From NCBI GenBank assembly GCA_902806105.1, contig CADCVI010000142.1, positions 1 to 7,772 of the forward strand: DNA of 7,772 nucleotides, in the 5' to 3' direction. Of this stretch, positions 1-5,351 are shown in pieces. The position numbers and the translations under genes are program-made. The DNA is from an uncultured Rubrobacteraceae bacterium (lineage in GTDB: Bacteria > Actinomycetota > Rubrobacteria > Rubrobacterales > Rubrobacteraceae). Under the pieces are notes generated by a model. That model did not search any database and had not been told where the DNA came from. It saw nothing but the letters and a program-made list of their open reading frames with translations. How positions within the stretch are numbered: the stretch's first letter is position 1; every line of letters starts with the position of its first letter.

Positions 1-88
1 CTGGCGGTGAACCTTCGATGCTGCCGCAGTCTTGCGTCCAGGGGAGACGGCTATGCCCCCTCGGCACATGGTTGACTAGGGGCAAGAA

Positions 89-149
89 GGAGGGCCGGAG
101 CCGCCCAGCCGTGAGCGACCCCGCTCGCACATACGTTGCGTGGCCCTCC
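89..149 (-). terminator. Stem-loop downstream of the GDSL hydrolase, candidate terminator
   Basis: An 8-bp perfect inverted repeat, GGAGGGCC at 89-96 and GGCCCTCC at 142-149, encloses a second perfect hairpin: GAGCG (113-117), loop ACCC, CGCTC (122-126). Read on the minus strand it begins 21 nt after the stop codon of the hydrolase gene. The last arm is followed by a short pyrimidine stretch (TTCTT) rather than a true U-tract. The 45-nt spacing between the outer arms is long for a classical intrinsic terminator, so it could instead be a structured 3' end that protects the mRNA. The inverted repeats are seen directly; the terminator role is inferred from position. Confidence 0.45.
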
Positions 150-169
150 CTCATATCACCCCGGGAACA

Positions 170-865
170 CTAGGAGGCCGTGGAGGGGCCTGCGGGGGCG
201 CTACCACCGAGCGCCATTGCCTCGACCTCTCGTGCCATGGCCTTCCCCAGCGCTTCGTTGTTCTCGGCGGTGAAGTGGATGCCGTCCACCCCGTCGGTCG
301 ACGTCACTTCCCCGGCGTTGAGGAACGGGATGCCCAGGAACGTCGCGAGCGCCCCGTAGTGGTGCGCCAGCTCTGCGCTCTTCTCAAGGCCGCCCTTGAA
401 CAACTCGGCGAACCACACATGTTGCATGGTCCCGAGGGGTGGTGGGGCTACCAGCAGCACCTGCGGGGCGGGGTACGCCGTGCCGACGCCGCCGGCCGAC
501 TTGGCGATCTGGTCGATGAGAATAGACACGCCCGCCGCTATCTCGAAGGGGGAGCGGTTGAAGTAGACCTTGGTGTCGTTGGTGCCCAGTAGCAGGATGA
601 CCAGGTCGAGCGGCAGGTGGCTTGCCAGCGACGACGGCAGGTAGCTCGCCCCGTTCAGGCGCGGGTCGGTCGGGTCGTCGACGGCCGTCGTGCGCCCACT
701 CAGCGCCTCCTCGACGATCTCGTAGCCGTCGCCGAGTTCGCGGGCCATGACGCCGGCCAGGCGCTGCTCGTACGGGTAGCGATGGGTGGGGACTGCGTTG
801 TCCATGGGGACCCAGCCCCAGGTCAGGGAGTCCCCGTAGCAGAGGATTCGCTTCTTCTCGGCCAC
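170..865 (-). CDS. SGNH/GDSL hydrolase, MsAcT-like arylesterase/acyltransferase
   Basis: A 231-residue cytoplasmic serine hydrolase without signal peptide or membrane segment. Block I has GDSL with nucleophile Ser13, block III has GTND with Asn96 in the oxyanion hole, and block V is DGVDGIHF with Asp194 and His197 completing the triad. From memory it is very close to Mycobacterium smegmatis MsAcT, an octameric arylesterase that also transfers acyl groups to alcohols in water. All positions are shifted by +2: Ser11/Asp192/His195 become 13/194/197, and the channel residues Leu12, Trp16, Thr93, Phe150, Phe154, Phe174 and Ile194 are all kept. One visible change near the oxyanion hole is Gly57 where MsAcT has Ala55. 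The C-terminus runs about 15 residues past MsAcT with an Ala/Gly/Ser/Pro-rich tail. The GTG start is fixed by AGGAGG six nt upstream (872-877). It is a single-gene unit and its natural substrate cannot be read from context. Confidence 0.95.
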   Translation of the reverse strand: MAEKKRILCYGDSLTWGWVPMDNAVPTHRYPYEQRLAGVMARELGDGYEIVEEALSGRTTAVDDPTDPRLNGASYLPSSLASHLPLDLVILLLGTNDTKVYFNRSPFEIAAGVSILIDQIAKSAGGVGTAYPAPQVLLVAPPPLGTMQHVWFAELFKGGLEKSAELAHHYGALATFLGIPFLNAGEVTSTDGVDGIHFTAENNEALGKAMAREVEAMALGGSAPAGPSTAS

Positions 866-917
866 CTCGTGCCTCCTGTCTCTGTGGGGACACGCTCGGT
901 CGGTGCGAGGGTGTGCT

Positions 918-925
918 CCACGTGG
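918..925. promoter_or_regulatory. CCACGTGG palindrome in the hydrolase leader
   Basis: A perfect 8-bp palindrome sits about 15-20 bases downstream of the -10 box, roughly where transcription should just have begun. That is a common place for a repressor operator. No regulator is encoded nearby, so the operator role is only a suggestion. GC-rich genomes contain such palindromes by chance. Confidence 0.2.
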
Positions 926-939
926 GTGTGCGAGGCGGC

Positions 940-945
940 ATTATA
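940..945 (-). promoter_or_regulatory. Candidate -10 box of the GDSL hydrolase promoter
   Basis: On the minus strand these bases read TATAAT, a perfect sigma-70/SigA-type -10 hexamer in an otherwise GC-rich region. It lies 75 nt upstream of the GTG start, which would give a 5' UTR of about 65-70 nt ending in the AGGAGG ribosome site. No good TTGACA-like -35 box is seen 16-18 bases further upstream, so the promoter may need an activator or may tolerate a poor -35. Confidence 0.45.
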
Positions 946-1040
946 CGGTTAGCCACACCCGGGGCGCTATCGTGGCCCGCGCACAACCCGACGAAGCACC
1001 CAGCGCCCGGCCTGGAAGCTCCCGGGCGCGGGCGCGACCG

Positions 1041-1671
1041 CTACCAGGCAGTGAGGTCGGGCTCCAAGCCCGTCAGCCCGAGGCCGGTGAATCGTTCGGT
1101 CTGGGAGCCTGGAGTAGCTTCCCATCAGCGATCAGCGCCCCCAAGTATCCGAAGCGGCGAAGTCCTTGACGTTGCGCGACACGAGGGCTAACCGCTCTTA
1201 GTACGCGATCGGTCCCGCAGCTTGGGGAGATCCAGCCCAGATCACAGCATCACGCGTTCCCTAACCGCCGGATCTCCATGGCGGAATTCGCCCGTCGACC
1301 TTCCCAGCGCCTTCCCTTACCGCATCGGCGCTGATAGGCGAGCGCTGCACCGAACGTTACCTCGTACAAGCGCTCCTCCCGCTTGGCGTAGCCACCCACA
1401 GCCGCATCGTCGGCGTCGAACTACGGGAGGCCCAGGAGGGCCTGCCCTCGGGCGTCACTCAACGCCTTTGAGATCTTCCCTGCCCCTCGGCTTGCAATGC
1501 CAGCCTTGTACGCGCCTTCGCCTCCGCCCCGACCACTTCGCTGAGCACAAGCCGCTACGGCATTTATCCCGAGGAGTCGATCGGGACGCGCGTGCCTTGC
1601 TTCTCCAGCCAGCGGTCGGCGATGAAGACGTTGCTGTCAAGCGCCGGGTGCACGCTCAAAGACCAAGACAT
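1041..1671 (-). pseudogene. Decayed VapC-type PIN-domain ribonuclease toxin
   Basis: Read on the minus strand, PIN-domain blocks occur in the right order but broken by stops and frameshifts. ATG at 1671 opens a 35-codon piece holding ALDSNVFIADRW, the N-terminal block with the first acidic residue, and it stops at 1564-1566. In the same frame beyond two stops comes VLSEVVGAEAKAR (about 1513-1551), matching the block with the second catalytic acid. A shifted frame then holds FDADDAAVGGYAKRE (about 1375-1420), like the segment before the third motif. Back in the first frame are DAVIWAG (around 1245) and LALVSRNVKDF (around 1160-1191), the second typical of VapC ends. Another frame gives FTGLGLTGLEP and a stop at 1041. 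VapC toxins are normally 130-150-residue RNases paired with a VapB antitoxin. No antitoxin was found. The span is longer than one PIN domain, so insertions or a mixed relic are possible. Confidence 0.6.
1348..1369. repeat. Imperfect direct repeat, copy 1 of 2
   Basis: The segment CACCGAACGTTACCTCGTAC closely matches CACCGAACGTTGCCTCGGTAC at 1706-1726, differing by one substitution and one inserted base, about 360 bp apart. One copy lies inside the decayed toxin gene and the other just upstream of it. It may reflect a partial duplication in the relic region; no transposon ends were seen. Confidence 0.4.
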
Positions 1672-1923
1672 GATGCGGAACCGTTCATGTAGTTCGGGGA
1701 TTGATCACCGAACGTTGCCTCGGTACAGGAGAACGATCTGTACGCTGTGCAAAATCCAACGGGCAGGGGACTCTGAAGATCCTGCATCATCCGCGCCAAG
1801 CCATGCGCCTACGGATCGGTGACGGCTTCTTCTTTACTACAGGGCAGTGTAGGAAGCATGGCGCGAGGATTCGACTGGCACTATGCTTCATAAGTGTCGT
1901 GTGGTCCGCGGGAGGGGAATGCT
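1672..1923. other. Region without an intact gene, upstream of the Excalibur lipoprotein
   Basis: No frame on either strand shows a recognisable product here. The stretch must hold the promoter of the downstream lipoprotein gene, but no convincing -35/-10 pair is visible. The place where a VapB antitoxin would be expected for the decayed toxin gene (minus strand, 1672 upward) contains only short open stretches with stops and no recognisable antitoxin motif. Confidence 0.4.
1706..1727. repeat. Imperfect direct repeat, copy 2 of 2
   Basis: Second copy of the repeat described at 1348-1369. It is followed directly by a 6-bp inverted repeat, GTACAG at 1723-1728 and CTGTAC at 1738-1743. No role can be assigned from sequence. 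Confidence 0.35.
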
Positions 1924-3159
1924 TTGGGTGCGCTGCCGCTTTTGGAGATATCGAGGTATGCAGTGCTCTCGATGCTTGTCGCTCTCGCGCTGTCCTCCTG
2001 CAGCACCGGGCAGGACGGTCAGGCCGGCGAGGAAGCGGAGCCGCCGCGCGAGGTCACGAAAGAGGTGACGAAGACCGTTACGGTGGCGGAGGCCCCGAAA
2101 GCCCCGGAAGCGGAGAAAGAGGCGCCGGCGGCCCCCGTGCCGGCTGAGAGGCCCTCCGCCGAAATCGACCCCGACTACGTCACGGTTGCAGACGGCGCCC
2201 TGAGCGTCGAGGTCCCTTCCTCCTGGGGCGAGGTCCAAACCGGCGAAGGCTCGGAGGCGGGGAGCAGCTGGTCGGAGTTCGCGGGCGAAGGCGTCGACTA
2301 CTCGCTCACCGCCGCGCCCTCCCTGGACTCCTGGAGCGGCGTTCCCGGCGCCCCCGGCATCTACGCCGTTGCCTCGGCGGGGCTAGCGCAGAGCTACGTC
2401 AACGAGGAACTGGTGGCCGCGGGACCCAACGACCTGTCGGGGACCTGCGAGGCCGGGATGCGGAGCGCCTTCGAGCGCGAGCCCTACTCCGGATTCGTGC
2501 AGGATTGGAAGGACTGCGGCGAAGATGGGAGCGGCTACCTCACGCTTGCCGCGACGCCCCGAGACGGGGAGTGCGTAGTGCTCTTGACGGTGGGGACTGC
2601 GGGCCAGGAGGGGGAGGCAGCCGGGCAGCACGCCCTCGACACGTTCGCCGCCGCCTGCTCCCCCCTCGCCCCCGAGGCGGCCTCCGCCGCAGCCTACGAG
2701 TACAGAGCCGAGACCACGGAGGAAACAGAGGAGTACGATCTCCCCCCCGACGACAGCGAGGAAGAAGACTCGCTAGATTGCTCGGACTTCGCGACCCAGG
2801 AGGAGGCACAGGCCGCATTTGCGGACGATACGGGGGACCCGAACGGGCTGGACCCGGACGCGGACGGTCTGGCATGTGAGGACATGTACCCCACCTCAAC
2901 GCTCGAGCTTGAGCCTGTGCCGCAATACGGAGGACCCGAGCCATACGACGGCGAGGGAACAACGACCGTACCCGAACCGACTACACCTAACCCCGGCGTT
3001 GATATCCCACCGCCCACGGACGGGGACTACGACTGCGACGACCTCACACAGGAGCAGGCCCAGTACATCTACGATCAGAACCCGAGCGATCCCTACGGCC
3101 TGGATGGTCCGATAGGGGAAGAATCCTCCGGCGAACCGGGCGTAGCTTGCGAGTACTAG
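1924..3159 (+). CDS. Secreted lipoprotein with four-Cys domain and two Excalibur-type repeats
   Basis: A 411-residue protein from a TTG start at 1924, chosen because GGAGGGG (1911-1917) lies 6 nt upstream. A GTG at 1894 (421 aa) lacks an SD; GTG 1963, with GAGG six nt before it, would leave too short a signal peptide. A hydrophobic stretch ends in the lipobox LSSC, predicting lipid attachment at Cys26. Then come an acidic, Pro/Ala/Glu-rich spacer (about 27-83) and a compact domain (about 84-245) with Cys175, 198, 217 and 245 that probably form disulfides. It resembles an extracellular domain found in actinobacterial surface proteins, but I cannot name it. After an acidic linker comes an Excalibur repeat (about 285-320) with the calcium-loop motif DPDADGLACE. 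A second diverged copy (about 370-411) keeps YDCDD and ends in ACEY but lacks the DxDxDG loop. Likely role: calcium-dependent function outside the membrane. The gene appears to be transcribed alone. Confidence 0.88.
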   Translation: MGALPLLEISRYAVLSMLVALALSSCSTGQDGQAGEEAEPPREVTKEVTKTVTVAEAPKAPEAEKEAPAAPVPAERPSAEIDPDYVTVADGALSVEVPSSWGEVQTGEGSEAGSSWSEFAGEGVDYSLTAAPSLDSWSGVPGAPGIYAVASAGLAQSYVNEELVAAGPNDLSGTCEAGMRSAFEREPYSGFVQDWKDCGEDGSGYLTLAATPRDGECVVLLTVGTAGQEGEAAGQHALDTFAAACSPLAPEAASAAAYEYRAETTEETEEYDLPPDDSEEEDSLDCSDFATQEEAQAAFADDTGDPNGLDPDADGLACEDMYPTSTLELEPVPQYGGPEPYDGEGTTTVPEPTTPNPGVDIPPPTDGDYDCDDLTQEQAQYIYDQNPSDPYGLDGPIGEESSGEPGVACEY

Positions 3160-3544
3160 ACCTCAGCAAGAGGTAGGAGCACGATTTGACCACGAACTCG
3201 AGGCGCTGCGAAAGCCCTACGCCCATGTCGCCGGCATCACCGAGCTCGTGAAGCCGCAGACTTCCCGCGCATTCCGGATCAGCAGCTCCGCTACGTCGCA
3301 CCCATGCTTCCCCGCTACAAGGTGACGGAGCGGCGATACATCTACTACCGCCGTGATCATCGAGCCGGATCCTCCATAGACTCGTAGAGGAGTGAGAGAG
3401 GATCCTGCAACACAAGACGACGTATACGCTGACGTACACCTGGACTCACACACGGGACCGAGAGACCCTTACCTTTCGGCCCCGACTCACCTGTTCACAC
3501 CCTGACTCAAGGGGTATGAGTATGAGAACCATCCACGTTCCCGG
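3160..3544. other. Intergenic stretch with an unrecognised gene remnant and small repeats
   Basis: Just after the lipoprotein stop there is a weak 5-bp hairpin (ACCTC 3160-3164, GAGGT 3170-3174). AGGAG at 3175-3179 with TTG at 3186 looks like a translation start, but that frame stops after 21 codons. An overlapping frame reads ELEALRKPYAHVAGITELV, and a third, further on, reads LRYVAPMLPRYKVTERRYIY and ends at a TAG near 3388, as if one gene had been broken by frameshifts. I do not recognise the family. Further on are an 8-bp inverted repeat (GGATCCTC 3367-3374, GAGGATCC 3398-3405) and three copies of GACTCA (3443, 3484, 3504). None of these has an evident function. Confidence 0.35.
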
Positions 3545-3596
3545 GCCTCCCGCGTAGGCGCTGCTCACGCATCGCTCTGTCCCCTACGCGGGAGGC
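3545..3596 (-). terminator. 14-bp GC-rich hairpin between convergent genes
   Basis: Bases 3545-3558 pair perfectly with 3583-3596 (14 bp, loop 24 nt), the strongest stem in the window. It starts 27 nt beyond the stop codon of the minus-strand carbonic anhydrase-like gene, in the gap between that gene and the convergent lipoprotein gene. There is no U-tract on either strand, which is common for actinobacterial terminators. Function is inferred from strength and place; because the stem is symmetrical it could act on transcripts from both sides. Confidence 0.65.
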
Positions 3597-3623
3597 ATTA
3601 TGTCCTCTTCGGGCATCGTCGCC

Positions 3624-4976
3624 CTAGTGGGAGGAGTGCGGGTCCATATCCTTGAGCTCCGCGGCGGCGACCTCGTCGCCGGTCACGGGGTTGCCCGCGA
3701 TGGCCTGCTGGAGGCTCTCCTCGTCGGTGATAATGGCGCCGTCCGGTATGACGCTGCCCGCCGGGATGGTGAAGGAGAGCTCCTCCCCCTCCTCCAGAGC
3801 CGGGCCGGCAATGACGACATCCTGGCCGATCTCGACGTTATCCTCCACGATGGTGCGGAAGACCACGGATCGGTCCTCGGCGGTGATCCCATTGCCCATC
3901 TCGAGCGGCCCGTGGAACACGACGTCGTCCGCGGAGGTCAGGTTGTCACCGATCTGGATCTCCGTCTCCTCCAGGGCGTGGAAGGTCACCCTATCGTCGA
4001 GGTCGGCGTTCGCGCCTATAACGATGGGAGAGCCCTCGTCGGCGCGGATGGCCGTCCTCTGGGCGATCTGGGCGTTCGGGCCGATGCGCACATCGCCCAC
4101 GATCCTGACGAACTCCTGGATCTCGAAGGGCTCCGCGACCTGCGGCTCCGCCCGCTCGTTGAAGGAGGTGGCCGGGTTCGGGCCCGTAACGCCCACGACG
4201 CTCTCGTAGCCCTCGGTCTCGTAGAGCTCGATGTACCCCTCGGCGAACTCGGCGTTGACGTCGAGGACGCCCTCGCGGAACTCCTCGGTGGAGGCGTCGG
4301 CCTCTGGCAGGGCATTGGCCTGCTCCTGCGTCGTGATCTCCTCGCCCGGCCCGACGAGCCTGTTCTCCGGAATGGTCACGTTCTCGACCGACGCGCCGTG
4401 CAGCACGAAGGCCCCGTTCTCGAGCGTCGAGTTGATGATCTCGGCGTTAAACCCGACGAACGCGAAGTCGCCGACCTGGGAGTCCCGGATGATGGCATGG
4501 TGGGCCAGGCTGGTCCTGTTGCCTATAGTCGAAGTGTCTTCAAGAGAGCGCACGATGATGTTGTCCTGCGCGTTGGTCTCGTTCCCGATCGTCACCTGCT
4601 GCTCGGGCGCGGCCCGCAGGATCGTGTTCGAAGCGACAAAGCTGCGCTCCCCGATCCGCACGTCGCCGAAGAGCTCCACCAGAGGCGCCACGTAGCTTGT
4701 CCCGACGATCGGATTACCAGGCTCGACGCGCATGAGCCCGCCGCTCTCGCCGCCGGTCGTGCCACCCTGCATACCCCCGGTCGTGCCGCCACCGGTAGAA
4801 CCACCGCCAGCGAAACCACCACCGGTAGAACCGCCACCGGACTGGGCCTGTTCCTGCGTGCTAGCTTCCTGGCCCCCGCTCTCCTGAGCCGCCTGCTCGC
4901 CGCCACCGCCACCGCACGCGGCTACCGAGGCGGCCACGCTTGCCGCGAGAAGTGCAAGTAATGCTTTCCGACCCAT
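3624..4976 (-). CDS. Lipoprotein with two tandem gamma-carbonic anhydrase-like beta-helix domains
   Basis: 450 residues; ATG preceded by GAAGGAG (4982-4988) at 5 nt. Residues 1-21 are a signal peptide ending in the lipobox VAAC (lipidated Cys21), followed by a Gly/Ser/Thr-rich linker (about 22-80). Two left-handed beta-helix domains follow, about 88-270 and 280-430, both aligning to Methanosarcina Cam without gaps around the active site. Half 1 keeps Asn135, Gln137 and His159 (Cam 73, 75, 117) but has Pro124, Arg143 and Arg164 at Cam 62, 81 and 122. Half 2 keeps Glu314, His333, Glu336 and His355 (Cam 62, 81, 84, 122) but has Asp325, Asp327 and Asp350 at Cam 73, 75 and 117. Half 1 has a Cam-like C-terminal helix ending in AEGY; half 2 lacks it, and both lack Cam's acidic loop. 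Since His117 comes from the neighbouring subunit in Cam, a full His3 zinc site is possible only between half 2 and half 1. CO2 hydration outside the membrane is plausible but unproven. Confidence 0.93.
   Translation of the reverse strand: MGRKALLALLAASVAASVAACGGGGGEQAAQESGGQEASTQEQAQSGGGSTGGGFAGGGSTGGGTTGGMQGGTTGGESGGLMRVEPGNPIVGTSYVAPLVELFGDVRIGERSFVASNTILRAAPEQQVTIGNETNAQDNIIVRSLEDTSTIGNRTSLAHHAIIRDSQVGDFAFVGFNAEIINSTLENGAFVLHGASVENVTIPENRLVGPGEEITTQEQANALPEADASTEEFREGVLDVNAEFAEGYIELYETEGYESVVGVTGPNPATSFNERAEPQVAEPFEIQEFVRIVGDVRIGPNAQIAQRTAIRADEGSPIVIGANADLDDRVTFHALEETEIQIGDNLTSADDVVFHGPLEMGNGITAEDRSVVFRTIVEDNVEIGQDVVIAGPALEEGEELSFTIPAGSVIPDGAIITDEESLQQAIAGNPVTGDEVAAAELKDMDPHSSH
4753..4832 (-). 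repeat. Imperfect tandem repeats coding the Gly-rich linker
   Basis: Within the carbonic anhydrase-like gene, CCACCGGTAGAACC occurs at 4789-4802 and again at 4819-4832 (30-bp period), and CCGGTCGTGCC occurs at 4753-4763 and 4777-4787 (24-bp period). They encode the GGGSTGGG-type linker after the lipidated cysteine. Such repeats can vary in length by slippage, which would change how far the enzyme domains stand from the membrane. Confidence 0.6.
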
Positions 4977-4987
4977 CTATTCTCCTT

Positions 4988-5092
4988 CTATGCCGCGCAC
5001 GGCAAGTTCTTTGATCGATGGATGGAACGAGGTCCGAAGCATGGGCGGATGTCCGCGTTCGCACGCAGCCGCACGATCTTCAATTCGTCCAT
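4988..5092 (-). CDS. Possible 34-codon leader ORF upstream of the carbonic anhydrase-like gene
   Basis: ATG at 5092 opens a frame of 34 codons (beginning MDELKIVRLRANADIRP) that ends in a TAG whose bases adjoin and partly overlap the GAAGGAG ribosome site of the downstream gene, 11 nt before its ATG. A purine-rich AGGGGTGG lies 5 nt upstream of the ATG. The peptide is basic and matches nothing I know. The position suggests a leader peptide or translational coupling, but short open frames are common by chance in GC-rich DNA. Confidence 0.2.
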   Translation of the reverse strand: MDELKIVRLRANADIRPCFGPRSIHRSKNLPCAA

Positions 5093-5104
5093 GACTACCA
5101 CCCC

Positions 5105-5124
5105 TATATACCGAACATAGTATA
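5105..5124 (-). promoter_or_regulatory. AT-rich patch with -10-like hexamers upstream of the carbonic anhydrase-like gene
   Basis: On the minus strand the patch holds TATACT (5119-5124, five of six matches to TATAAT) and TATATA (5105-5110). Both sit in the most AT-rich stretch of the window (about 5101-5165), 130-150 nt upstream of the lipoprotein start. No clear TTGACA-like -35 is found at 16-18 nt from either. This suggests that the gene has its own promoter and does not depend on read-through from argH. Confidence 0.35.
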
Positions 5125-5257
5125 CAAGAGCGACATTGAAGCCAGGTTAAAATACTCTAATGTGAAGCCCTGGGGAGGCTGGAACTTATCGAATGCCGGT
5201 CGACTTCGCCCTTTGATCCGGATCGATCATCTCCCTGTTCTCGCGCCCCTCGGCAGC
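5125..5257. other. Intergenic DNA between argH and the carbonic anhydrase-like gene
   Basis: Together with the neighbouring sites this forms a 375-bp gap (4977-5351) between two genes on the same strand. A plus-strand frame is open across part of it, but it has no ribosome site, no recognisable motif and runs into argH antisense, so I do not treat it as a gene. I see nothing else in this part. Confidence 0.4.
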
Positions 5258-5289
5258 GCCCCCCTGAGACCAATGGGGGCTATGTCTCA
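5258..5289 (-). terminator. Two mutually exclusive hairpins downstream of argH
   Basis: GCCCCC (5258-5263) can pair with GGGGGC (5275-5280), and TGAGAC (5265-5270) can pair with GTCTCA (5284-5289). The pairings overlap, so only one can form at a time. They lie about 60-95 nt past the argH stop codon, on the side from which its transcript leaves. There is no U-tract. A weak terminator for argH is the simplest reading. Confidence 0.35.
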
Positions 5290-5351
5290 TGCGCGAAACG
5301 TTCAACCTGCTCGCGGGGGTGTTTGTGTGGGCGGGCGAGCGGCTCTTGCTT

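Noticed and set aside
1..88. A possible end of an upstream gene at the left edge
   Set aside because: The open stretches are short and give no recognisable protein or RNA gene; I see nothing that can be supported.
140..592. Plus-strand 150-codon frame antisense to the GDSL hydrolase
   Set aside because: It overlaps a gene with a full catalytic triad and strong SD on the other strand and has no recognisable content of its own.
384..986. Minus-strand 200-codon frame overlapping the GDSL hydrolase in another phase
   Set aside because: An Arg/Pro-rich out-of-phase shadow of the hydrolase reading frame.
1222..1692. Plus-strand 156-codon frame in the region of the decayed toxin gene
   Set aside because: No recognisable motif and no SD. 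The minus strand shows PIN-domain blocks over the same bases, so the plus frame is most likely chance.
3441..3521. Three GACTCA copies that might suggest a regulator binding array or CRISPR-like repeats
   Set aside because: The repeats are only six bases long, unevenly spaced (41 and 20 bases) and have no conserved flanks, so a CRISPR array is excluded and an operator array is not supported.
3600..4961. A 453-codon plus-strand open frame lying antisense to the double carbonic anhydrase gene
   Set aside because: It mirrors the GC-rich codon pattern of the minus-strand gene, has no recognisable motifs, lacks a convincing ribosome site and overlaps almost entirely with a gene that has clear domains and a good SD.
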